From contig CAJNDS010002521.1 of the NCBI GenBank assembly GCA_905221605.1, positions 192,501 to 256,500 on the forward strand: a stretch of 64,000 nt of DNA. Reading direction: 5' to 3'. A program made the position numbers and the translations under genes. The notes under the pieces are model-generated. The model was not told where the DNA came from. It searched no databases and saw only the letters and a program-made list of their open reading frames with translations. Below are positions 9,601-18,045 of the stretch, in pieces. The DNA comes from Symbiodinium natans. Its lineage: Eukaryota; Sar; Dinophyceae; Suessiales; Symbiodiniaceae. The number at the start of each line of letters is the position of its first letter. The stretch's first letter is position 1.

Positions 9601-12600
9601 AGGAGCGGGACCTTCGAGTGATCGTACCCGTTGGCTTTGTGGTACCGAATCACTCGGAGCATGGGCACCTCCCCATACTCACCGTCCTTTCCTCGGCGGA
9701 ACAACCGTCCCCGCCAGTCTTGACGAAAAGGGTCAAGAGGTGCGGAGGGGCTGATCCCTAGGTTGGGCGGAAGAGAGGCGCCATGACAGGCCGCCTGATG
9801 CAAGTGGTACTGCACCAGCGACTCAAAGGCCAGCCCGCATCCAGGAGCTGAGCATCCATAGTGGCCGTCAGCGTTGGGGCGAGGCTCCTCTGGGGCCGGG
9901 GCGGACTGGTCGGTCCCGCCTCCTGAAGGCCTGGCGGAACTGCTAGATCCCGCAACCCCGGGGGCGTCCTGACCATCGTCAGACACCTCTTCCCCGTCGG
10001 CGCCTTCCCCGGCCGCCCGACTCTCTCCCTCTCGGCGCAGTGTTTTGAGGGATTCCTCACGCTTGGTGATCTTCTCTAGCTTCACCATCGCGGTTCCCGC
10101 CACCTCCAGAATCTTCGACTGGAGCTTCTGCGCTCTCAGAAGAGCTTCGGACCGCGCGAGGTACTCCTTCGCGCTGCTGACCACCGTTTGGCCAAGCTCG
10201 AGGAACCCTTCCTCTGTGCTCTCGGCCTGGGCCCCATCAGCGGGCTCCTCGTCCTCCTTCACCTTGACCGCGGCTGGAGGCGCCCGCGTGTCGGGAAGAT
10301 CCGAGCTGGAACTATCTTCCTCAACACCTTCAGCTTCTTGGGCTGCCTCTTCCTCGAGCGAGTCTTCGGCCTCGAGGACATTGGGGCCAGGGACGTTGCG
10401 CCTAGGGTACAGCTTGGGCTTCGCTGGAACGATCGAAGTCTTAGGAGTCCCTGAGGGACGCCCTTTGGCCTTAGGCGCGGCCTTAGGAGGGGTAACAGGT
10501 TGGGCGGCCCCCGCGGCCATGACACGGCCCGCAGGGGCCAGCACAACCGTCGAGGAGCTCGCCGCGCCACTGCTGGCCGCAGCAGCTTGGGACGCTTGGA
10601 CCGTGCCCAGTCTCGGTCCTCGCCCCAACGGCGGGTGGGGGCCCGCACTGGTGTCGCCTAAACTCCTTAGGTCGACATGCTGGATCAACCGATCCACTTC
10701 TAACTCAGCAATCAAGACTGAGTAAACAGGCGAGCCTTTGGGGAGTGCCCAGATGCGGGAGATGCCGGTGGCCCTAATCTGGCCAGTGAGAGCCACCCCA
10801 TCCGCTCCCGAATAGATAGGCACTCCGGCGTCCCGCAGGACCGCCAACCGGACTTCGACTATGCAAGTCGATCCGCGGCGGAACCCGCGTCTCCCGTCCT
10901 CCCACTGCGTGGGGCAGTGGCCTAGGACGTAGTGCACTCCGAGGCGGCCTCCCGGCCCGCCGCCGGGGATCAAGCCGTTCTGAATCAGGCTTGGCACGAC
11001 ATGCAGATCCGTGCCGTGCCACATGGCCGGGCCATACCGGTCTATAAGATCGTTGATGGCGGTCTCACTTAGACCCTCCATCATGAACCCCATAGGATGG
11101 CCGCAATCGGCCGAGTGGCCTTGGAAGGCACGCAGGAAGCCAGCGTGCGAGGTATCTAGCCTCGGCTTCCGCTGGTTGGCGTCGTGCACGACCGCCTGAT
11201 TGTACTGGTTGATGGTGATGCCGAGTTGCTCGATCAACTCATCAACCGGGTAGAGGCCGCCCGGAGCGAACCGGCCTCTGCAGCCAGCTTCGCCGTGCCG
11301 CATGCATCGGACGAGCCTGCGCTGCACGTCGTCAATCGTGGGCGGGCCCCTTCGGCCCTTAGGGCCTGGGCTCCTGCTCTTGCCCCTGCCCTTCGACCCT
11401 CCTCCACCCATCGCGGCACTGAGGCCCGCGGCTTTGCTGGACCTCCGATGGGCGAGGAAAACCTGACGCGCCCTTGAGCAGCCAGGACACGGCCCGCTGC
11501 AAGGGGCCGGTGTGCAGTAGTGGTAGGCAGCCGCTCCCGCGCGGCCAGGGCACGGCCCGCAGCGGGGCCTTGTGGTTGACCACGAAGGTCCGGGCGACCG
11601 ATCGGTCGCTCCCGCGCGGTCTGGTCGCGACCCGCAGCGGGGCGCAGTGCACAGGCACGAACGCGGGGAGGGACTACCTACCCTAGGTTCTACAACACAC
11701 TTGAACCGCTGCGGCGGGGGTTTGGGGAGTTTCCTTAAGGTCTGGGCTCTAAGGCTTCTACGGCTTCTGCTTCGACCTTGGACCGAACCTCTAGGCCTGC
11801 TTGCAAAACACTGGCTGCGAGACAGACGAACGAAGCTGCACGCGACGAACGACGAAAAATCCTTCTGCCCGCAGACCGGCGACCTGGGAAACGGCCCGCC
11901 CCAAACACACCCGCCCTGAACACAGAAACACCCGAACAGCCCCAACATCCTGAGCATCAGAACGCGCGTGGGGTGATTCTGGTCTGAGCGCGCCGCGTCA
12001 TGGTTCGCGCGCTTGGTGTTGTGCGCACCGCGAACGCCTAAGGCTTCAAGAGCAGACGACGCGCTCTGCGGAGCCGCGACTGCCCCCTTGGCGCACGCTT
12101 CGCGCACCGCCCCCTCGGCTTGGGCATCAGTGAAAAACTGCCCATCAATGACCCTACCCGTCCTAACAGTAAGATCATCCACGTAGGCTATCCACTCCTT
12201 AGTATACTTAAGGCGCCTACCTCTGCCGGGGGCATAGGCCCTATCAACCACAAAGTTGAAATCATCTGGGCCGTTAATCGGGCCAAAGGTGAGGCCGACA
12301 GGGAGATATTTCCCTGATCTTGCCACAATGGCCAACACCTCGCGAGCACGCTTGGTGTTCCTAATCTGATTAAACCCACTAACCGCATCCACGAAGGTAT
12401 ACCAAACCGAACCCACTGCGGCGGCGAGCACATCGCTACCCCGCCGACAATAGTACGTGGAGCGCTTAATTCGGGCATTCACACGGCGGTAGTCAACCAC
12501 CAAGCGTCGCTTCCTATGCCGCTTGTAGCTGGGCATTTCCTTGGTCGGAAACGGCGCAGATCCCCAAGCCGAGCTGCCGCGGATCAACTGACCCCGCTTG

Positions 12601-14294
12601 CATTCTTCTTCAAGCTTGTCGTCGACCCATTGCGCGGACTCGCCCCTCAGACTGTGAGGTTGGGACGAGACCGGCGGCCCGGTGGGGATGCAGTCATGGG
12701 CGAACTTCCTGACCGTGGTCCTGGTGGTGTCCTCCACCCAGAACCCAGCGGCCTTTCGCCGTATGACCTCCCTGACGGCTGCGATGTCAGCATCGGTCAG
12801 CCCTGGTCTGGTTGGTCCAGGCTCGATCTTCAAACCCGACCATACGAGGTCTCTATAGGCCTCGGTGCGCCTAGGATCCTCCGCGACCTTCTCGCCCGCA
12901 AGAGCATAGACCTCTAGGTCCGCCCGGACGGAATCCCAGTCCTTGGCGTCCGCTTTGGTTCGCCAAAACGCTTCCTTCTCAGCGGCATACTTATCCACCT
13001 CCTTATCCAGCTCCGCACGCTCTGCCGGCGTGAGGTCCTCGCCCGAGCGCACGTCCGGGAGGGGAACGACTGGAGAGGGCTGTGGCGCAGCCGCGGCGCT
13101 ATCCGCACCCGCAGTGGCTGGAAAGCTTTCAACTGCAGCGGTGCACAGCTCTTCTGCGCCCCTCAGACCAAGGTCCTGGAGCGATGCGCAGAAAGCCGCC
13201 CCTATGAGGTTGTAGTCGGCTTGCGCGCGCTCAACGTGCTTGTGCCGCACTGCGCCTAACGCATCCGGCCTACTACACCTCAAACCTACCGATTCTAAGC
13301 TGAAATCGGCGAGCCACAGGGCCCCGCTCTCAACGAGGTTGCCGCGGCCACTGGCCCGCGCGAACTGGCATATGTCAGCCCGCACGAAGGCCCAAGGCCA
13401 GCGTGGCTCTGCGAGCGTCCCAAACAAGGCGCCCCACTCCTCTAGCCGCCAGGGTTCCCACTCGCCTTTTTGTGCCTGCAAATGCAGCGCGACGTGGGCG
13501 CCCGCGCGCGTGCGTTCTTGCGCACACCGGACGACTAGCTGGAGGAAAGCCCGGGGCACATTCTTGCCCTCAAGCCCAATCACGAGCACCTTCGGCTCTG
13601 TGCGCAAAACAGCGCCGCTAATGGCCTCTAAGTGCTCTTCTGCGGCCAGGTTCCAGGTGATCCCGTAGGCCTGCTTGCCTTGCACAAAAGCGGGAACAAC
13701 CCTGTACCCGTGCCTCCTAGCCGCGTCTGAGACGACCGCGTCACCCCAAGCAACCTCTAAGACATCGGCAACCCCTCCAAGGAAATACTGCCGGAACCAA
13801 CTCTCGACAGCACCCGACTCTGGGGAAGCCCTAGGCTGCGACACGCGGGGTTCCGCGACCAAGAGGTCCGCGAGGGCCTCTCGGATCGAGAGCGCACCCG
13901 TGCTGGTGCGAGACGCTCTCTCGAGCGTCCTGTCCTGCAACGAGTACGCCCCCTTGTCCAACTTTCTAGCCGAGGCTGCAGCAAGCACGCCGTCGCGGTT
14001 CAGGTCGATCTTGGAAATGATCTCCCTGACGGAAACCGCTTCGTGGGCCGGACGAGTCCCCTCTGAAAGCGTGAGCGCACCGTCCTCGGCGATGTATGCA
14101 AGCCGCCATTTGACGCGAACCCCGCTGGCGTCGGGGAGATAGCGGTGCACGCCGACCTGCGCACGGGCCGCATCTACCTGCGTGACCCGTCCTAACCTGC
14201 ACACCTTAGGGCCTCCACCTACACCCCGATAGGCAATGCGGTCGCCAAGGCGGAGGACGAAGTCCCTCCCGCGCCTGGTCAGCGTGAACTCCAC
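6663..14294 (-). CDS. Copy A accessory domains, RT fingers/palm, KptA-like, zinc fingers, SWIM and PLD polyprotein
   Basis: 2543 residues, in the same frame as integrase. Rough order: a small beta-rich reader-like region (1-110) with DLNRDGVL resembling an EF-hand loop; a Rossmann-like domain (160-370) similar to a degenerate methyltransferase; RT fingers and palm (525-735) with RRLVVDYRRVN, FVDAVSGFNQ and catalytic YVDD at 704-707; an open linker of about 220 residues. Then from Met 962 (11411) a KptA/Tpt1-like domain with MRHG, RAFQGHS, MWHGT and a C-terminal part ending GADGVALTGQI. Then an acidic Pro-rich stretch; a C2H2 finger (about 1477-1505); two RanBP2-type C-x2-C...C-x2-C fingers (about 1752 and 1875); a Lys/Gly-rich basic tract; a membrane segment (2122-2150); a SWIM finger CGC-x8-CGH (about 2200); and a PLD domain with HHAK at about 2446 and IGSLNF. 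MGGGGSKG at 11411 looks like a myristoylation site and could be an internal start. Confidence 0.8.
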   Translation of the reverse strand: MEFTLTRRGRDFVLRLGDRIAYRGVGGGPKVCRLGRVTQVDAARAQVGVHRYLPDASGVRVKWRLAYIAEDGALTLSEGTRPAHEAVSVREIISKIDLNRDGVLAAASARKLDKGAYSLQDRTLERASRTSTGALSIREALADLLVAEPRVSQPRASPESGAVESWFRQYFLGGVADVLEVAWGDAVVSDAARRHGYRVVPAFVQGKQAYGITWNLAAEEHLEAISGAVLRTEPKVLVIGLEGKNVPRAFLQLVVRCAQERTRAGAHVALHLQAQKGEWEPWRLEEWGALFGTLAEPRWPWAFVRADICQFARASGRGNLVESGALWLADFSLESVGLRCSRPDALGAVRHKHVERAQADYNLIGAAFCASLQDLGLRGAEELCTAAVESFPATAGADSAAAAPQPSPVVPLPDVRSGEDLTPAERAELDKEVDKYAAEKEAFWRTKADAKDWDSVRADLEVYALAGEKVAEDPRRTEAYRDLVWSGLKIEPGPTRPGLTDADIAAVREVIRRKAAGFWVEDTTRTTVRKFAHDCIPTGPPVSSQPHSLRGESAQWVDDKLEEECKRGQLIRGSSAWGSAPFPTKEMPSYKRHRKRRLVVDYRRVNARIKRSTYYCRRGSDVLAAAVGSVWYTFVDAVSGFNQIRNTKRAREVLAIVARSGKYLPVGLTFGPINGPDDFNFVVDRAYAPGRGRRLKYTKEWIAYVDDLTVRTGRVIDGQFFTDAQAEGAVREACAKGAVAAPQSASSALEALGVRGAHNTKRANHDAARSDQNHPTRVLMLRMLGLFGCFCVQGGCVWGGPFPRSPVCGQKDFSSFVACSFVRLSRSQCFASRPRGSVQGRSRSRRSLRAQTLRKLPKPPPQRFKCVVEPRVGSPSPRSCLCTAPRCGSRPDRAGATDRSPGPSWSTTRPRCGPCPGRAGAAAYHYCTPAPCSGPCPGCSRARQVFLAHRRSSKAAGLSAAMGGGGSKGRGKSRSPGPKGRRGPPTIDDVQRRLVRCMRHGEAGCRGRFAPGGLYPVDELIEQLGITINQYNQAVVHDANQRKPRLDTSHAGFLRAFQGHSADCGHPMGFMMEGLSETAINDLIDRYGPAMWHGTDLHVVPSLIQNGLIPGGGPGGRLGVHYVLGHCPTQWEDGRRGFRRGSTCIVEVRLAVLRDAGVPIYSGADGVALTGQIRATGISRIWALPKGSPVYSVLIAELEVDRLIQHVDLRSLGDTSAGPHPPLGRGPRLGTVQASQAAAASSGAASSSTVVLAPAGRVMAAGAAQPVTPPKAAPKAKGRPSGTPKTSIVPAKPKLYPRRNVPGPNVLEAEDSLEEEAAQEAEGVEEDSSSSDLPDTRAPPAAVKVKEDEEPADGAQAESTEEGFLELGQTVVSSAKEYLARSEALLRAQKLQSKILEVAGTAMVKLEKITKREESLKTLRREGESRAAGEGADGEEVSDDGQDAPGVAGSSSSARPSGGGTDQSAPAPEEPRPNADGHYGCSAPGCGLAFESLVQYHLHQAACHGASLPPNLGISPSAPLDPFRQDWRGRLFRRGKDGEYGEVPMLRVIRYHKANGYDHSKVPLLKRGDRIQLEDGSHHIYGGSHPPGWLRDDPELDPAPESSGGGSTPKSEPTEEAEPGPPREAAPRGRALEPPKGDVQQRLAERRSKRDYSPDLVTPLDDLHAQEIDSFFAGDPAADSLDVILMRAEVRTESHLNVGREQKEPLVKEEQEEETEVVKDEEVSVEMEAGTADEADDVALPANRAYVEGRFYPYGSWRCFFCEAINPVTEDQCLTTHAGGPNAGAPCDGRWINGIDIGWWEVDPQTAPEQWRRRFSAEELEEQQARADAARLLSDEELAEALQAAEEAQAAERAKKRERRQAEKAERDDHISEALRIAGWQCPNCYEWNLSFRQLCFRCSTPLRLAEVVSRGIPDPRRGEERDSGSESSQDELEYEILLANRAMDQETIQPLLRNKHKKRGGKRRREEATYGKGRDPWSAWADARGKGQGKPKGRGKSDAKGKPKGRGKYAWGAYAAGIVAALQPRPSTSWVPAFPCGSARPPPSVPLPPRTPFFLGRGLLNRLMHALNGNINGWWGLAAAASAPIALQLHRGVVHVVEDSMHAVATVSADVVEEIGHGARRTVWVAGTAITLVVVILCGAVLWYVSRAVANRIAHMRHGNTAAPEARLSQLLGSEATFEVASSKKGVTHKVWVHLKEETAACGCRAYLAEGRCGHCDAAMDTARSLGFLHAAQRGAGPALTDSIRSTASEALAKGKVVLGLGNSEGCFSQLAAKSRGLSCFQGLAGRDLAAAPADGASAAHAQSGSVQRAATAAVARTPGRRNKGPAPARSSPVKEAEFLAGGPYVQAAQTLLGSGAAEEVIYIRAYSLDCPSCIEAIEASLSKGASVRIVADMGQCHRTKLQWQALKRLAAAGAEVKVGCGSSVRDAYARDGRGARVGTGIQGLHHAKALCRLRPDGAVVLIGSLNFTTSSKANAEAGVKLEVPKTHPVAQSYIEDFQRVSAEAFSLDEAVARRPQLERASSSNVAGNATRAPNTAPQGIE

Positions 14295-14324
14295 TTGCTT
14301 GGCGTCGCCTTGAACCTGCTGCCC

Positions 14325-15785
14325 TCAGCTGGGGCGAGACGAGCCGTCCCCGCCGGTTCCATCGTCCTCAAAGACGACCGGCTCGCGGGATTCCGCGCCA
14401 TCTGCATCCGCAGGAACAAGAATGCAGTCTTCTGCGTGCGCCTCCATCGGGCCGCGCCGGGCGGAAGAAGTACCCCCCGACTCCATCGACACGGGCTCCA
14501 AGGTGAGCCTGTGGCCCTTGACTTCCAACACGCGCCAGGGGCCGGTCAGACCCGGTTTCCAAGGCACACGCCCCGCCCCCTCTGAACGGGCCCTCGGAGC
14601 GTTCCAGACCACTCGGTCGCCTGGCTTAAGGTCCACAGTGCGCCTATGGCGATTTGCAAGTTTCGCCCGCGCTTCTGAAGACCGCGTCCAGTGCTCTCGG
14701 ACCGCAGCAGCTAGTTCCGAGAACTGCTTAAACTGGCTCCGAGCCCAATCAGAGATGGGTTCAAACTGCAAGGCGTCTCGCAGGACGTCCTTTTCAAGTG
14801 GTAGAGCGAGCGACCAGCTCCGCTCTAGGTCCCTCGGGGTATACCCGTGGGGTCCCGGAGTGTTATCTATGACGTACTCCGCCACCACGAGCCAATCCGA
14901 CCAAGCTTCGGAAAGGGAGGCGCCGACTTGCCTGACGACCGCCCCCAGCACCTTTTGAACTTCTTGGTGGACTCGCTCGTTTGCGCCCAACTCACAAGGC
15001 CGCAAGGGCGCGCTGAACCGCCACTCGGTCCCAAGCATAGCGCTGAGTTCTGCCATGAGCGCATTCTTGAACTCTGGCCCTCTATCCGACCTGATGAGGC
15101 TTGGGATCGTCCTGCTGCGAAGCACACAGCGCACGAACGCCCTTCTGACTTCAGCATGAGTCAGAGACCTCATCGGCTCGAGGAGGACAGCATGACTGAG
15201 GCAATCGAAGTACGTAAGCGAGTACCTATGCCCTTCCCTGTCCTCTCGGTTTGGACCTTCACAGTCCACGCTGACTTCCTGCCAGCATGTCTCGGCGCCA
15301 CATTTGACCGCACGAGCCTCGACCTTCGTCGGTCGAGAGCGGCCCTTAATGCAAGCGAGACATTTGGCGACCCAGGTCCGCACATCTTTCTCTAAGTCGG
15401 GCCACCAGACTGCCCTCTCTAGCAGCTTGATGGTAACCTCAGCGGACCTATGGGCCCCAAGGACTCCACAGTGGACTGAATTGTAGCAAGCGCGGCGCCA
15501 GGTCACCCCATTCGCGCCCGCAGCCCCGTTGGGAACCACTGGGACAACGACGGTTTGACCCGTCCTGAGGGTCCTCTCGCGCTCGAGCAACCCGTCTCCG
15601 GAGATCACCATCGGCGGCTCTGGCTTGCGAATCGAGCCCGCCAATGAGGGATCGCGCCGCTGGCCCTCGTACCACGCCGTACGAAGGGATCCCGTGACTC
15701 GGAACTCCGAAATGTTAGCCGCGTCCCTTGCCTCGACCGCAAGCTGCTCACGACGATTTTCGTCCTCCTCCGCGATCAGGCTCAA
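14325..15785 (-). CDS. Copy A integrase
   Basis: Has an N-terminal H-H-C-C zinc finger (HCGVLGAHRS ... CLACIKG). The catalytic core has Asp in SVDCEGP, Asp in IRSDRGPEFKN, and Glu in GANERVHQEVQ (the D,D-35-E triad). A GPY/F-like tail (LTGPWRVLEVKGHRLTLE) follows. It inserts element cDNA into the genome. Compared with copy B a Leu codon has become TGA at 14325-14327. The frame stays open beyond it, so this is a nonsense change that separates integrase from the downstream domains, unless the stop is read through. Confidence 0.88.
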   Translation of the reverse strand: MSLIAEEDENRREQLAVEARDAANISEFRVTGSLRTAWYEGQRRDPSLAGSIRKPEPPMVISGDGLLERERTLRTGQTVVVPVVPNGAAGANGVTWRRACYNSVHCGVLGAHRSAEVTIKLLERAVWWPDLEKDVRTWVAKCLACIKGRSRPTKVEARAVKCGAETCWQEVSVDCEGPNREDREGHRYSLTYFDCLSHAVLLEPMRSLTHAEVRRAFVRCVLRSRTIPSLIRSDRGPEFKNALMAELSAMLGTEWRFSAPLRPCELGANERVHQEVQKVLGAVVRQVGASLSEAWSDWLVVAEYVIDNTPGPHGYTPRDLERSWSLALPLEKDVLRDALQFEPISDWARSQFKQFSELAAAVREHWTRSSEARAKLANRHRRTVDLKPGDRVVWNAPRARSEGAGRVPWKPGLTGPWRVLEVKGHRLTLEPVSMESGGTSSARRGPMEAHAEDCILVPADADGAESREPVVFEDDGTGGDGSSRPS

Positions 15786-18045
15786 AGACGGAACACCGCC
15801 CTTAAACTCGACCTTGACCTTGGTTGAGGAATGGTCCCAAACAAAAACGCCAAAACTCTACCCTTCAGCTTGCACTCATTGGCATTCTTTCCGCGACTGA
15901 TAGCGCCCGCGGTCCAATGCCCTTCTACGCCCTCATTGGACGAAGAGAATTGAGCAAGGACCCTTGACGCCTGCCGGGTAGAACTGCGGGGATCCGAAGC
16001 TTCCCCGGTTGCCCGCCAGCCAATGACCTGAGTAACCCTACCCACAAGGGCTATCAGCTTGCCGAAGGAGGGGTCTAAGGCAACCTCTTTGCCATTAGAC
16101 CTCCAGAGCACTTCACACTGCTCATTCACGACATGTCTGTGGCCGTGCCAGTTCATTACTGACGACCAATGCACGACGATGTCGCCCTGAACCACATTCA
16201 GGGGCGAGCAGTTGTGCCCCGCCACCACAGCACCATCTTCTCTAACCACCCATGTGGTCCAGTAAGGCTTCACATCGCCCCACTTGGAAAGATCCTTGTG
16301 CTGGGAGCCGAGGCTGAGCTTCATGGAATGGCTCTTCTTCCAAATCTTCCCACTCAGCATGCCATATGCTGTGGGAACTGGAGCATCTTTGGGCGTAGTC
16401 CTGAACCCTACCGCCCATTGCTGGATGGTTGAGGACCTAACCCTAACTAAACCTCCTGTCCTATCCAAAGTTGCAAGGACGGAGTTGACCTCTAGGCCCA
16501 CCTCATGGGCCTCAAGGTCGCCCTCAAGCGGAGGTTCGGGCTCCTCCCGCTCGGCTATCTCTACCGAGATATCGACTGCCTCTTTCTCGATGCAGGCGGG
16601 GCAGCGAGAAAACAGGTAGGTCCGCTTGCCGCAGATGCACAGACCCTCATGGTCCCAGAGGGGTCGTGACGGTTCGTCCAGCATCCCTCTAATGCTGGCA
16701 TCATCGATGGAACGAACCGCGTCCAGCCTCAAGGACCGCAGAACTTCCGCCCCCAATGCCTGCTTCCCTACGATCCCAAAACCTCGCAGGGGAGGCTCCG
16801 GAAAATCCTTCTTGAGTTCCGGACAAGCCTCGGCCACTTCCAAGTGGCCTTGCTGCGTGCGCCAAAGGCGTGGCCGCACCGCCCAGATAGCCTTGATGCC
16901 TGCCCAAGCCTCTCCTACAGCCCTGGCTTCCTTGCGCTGCAGGTTCCTTGCTTGGAGCGTGAGCTCAACAACCAAAGGCCACCTAAGGACGGCTGTGACA
17001 AGCCCGCCTTGCCCTAGTCCTACGAGGAACTGCGGACGAAACCCCGAAGCTTCCCTAAGAACCTTGGCACACGAAGTAAGCAAGTCGACCCTGATCCGCT
17101 TGATCTTCTTGGTCCCTGCGAGCCTGCCGGCCCCGCAATCGAAATGCGAGGCAAGCCCGTCGGTATCCTCAAACGGACCCCAACAACCCCTGACAGCCAC
17201 AGAAACTCCAGGGAGGCTCGCTTGGAAGACGCGCCTGATCTCAGTCAGCTCTGCGTCCTGCTCTTTCCAACGCGCGTAGTCAAAGACAACCATGACGCGC
17301 ACCGGAAGGGCTGCGACGACGCACATCGGCACAGCCGCGGCCTGGACACGGCCCGCAGGCTCTGGGACGGCGTCGTTGCCGACCGCCCAGGGCACGGGTC
17401 CGTCACCCTCAGTACCCTCTCCGAGGTACTGGTCCAGGTCGAAACCTCGGAGTTGGCCCGAAAGGCCCTCGAGATCTTTCGTCCTCGCCGCAAGGAGCGC
17501 ATCCCGATCTTTGGGATTGCGGCTAAAACTGTCACCCAGCGTCGCTGAGCGACCGCTAAGGCTCCTTATTTCGGACCCATCCATAAGGATTTCCGCAACC
17601 CACCGGACGAGTTTCGGATCCATTCCGATGTCCGACGTTTGCGCTCGGGTAAGGTTGGCATGATCTGTCCAACACAGAGTCCGAATAGAGCCAAACATGC
17701 GGCGTGTCGCCCGCTTTACCTCGAGCTGGGCAAACGCCTCCTGTATCAAGGGCGGCCAGTTCTGCTGCGCGGGGGTCAAGCTCTTCGAGTGCGTCATAAG
17801 CACTTTGAGCTGGCTCAAGTCACGCGTCATCTGCACGACGCTGCCCCCTACCGCGATGCCCGACGCATCCGCGATCTGCTCAAGGGGACACGACCCATCC
17901 GCAGCAGAGGCCTCATCGAAGGTAGCCAAATTGATGCGGTTCTGCATCATGCGCTTAATCGCTTTAAAGGCTTTGCAACCCTCGGTGGCGGCTGAGCCCA
18001 GCCCGCCTTCCGGAAAGACGGCGCCTGGCTTCTGCCACTGCCCTA
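15782..18045 (-). CDS. Copy A RNase H and connection region
   Basis: Continues the polyprotein in the next frame after the extra T near 18046. The open frame extends to 18154, but the part above 18045 is out of frame with the thumb. Contains a Ty3/gypsy RNase H: DASGIAVGGSVVQ, then HSKSLTPAQQNWPPLIQEAF, then WTDHANL, ending with GDSFSRNP (the usual ADALSR position). It degrades the RNA strand during reverse transcription. After it lies an alpha/beta stretch and a C-x-C ... C-x2-C finger (GLCICGKRTYLFSRCPACIE). The frame ends early at 15782 because of a deletion of about 62 bp near 15840 relative to copy B. Confidence 0.8.

Noticed and set aside
8685-9761. 358-residue plus-strand frame (and its counterparts in B and D)
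   Set aside because: Antisense shadow of the acidic region and zinc fingers; the minus-strand frame has clear C-x2-C fingers.
17800-17830. GGCTCAAG resembling the spliced leader
   Set aside because: Only 8 nt match, inside RNase H coding sequence; chance.
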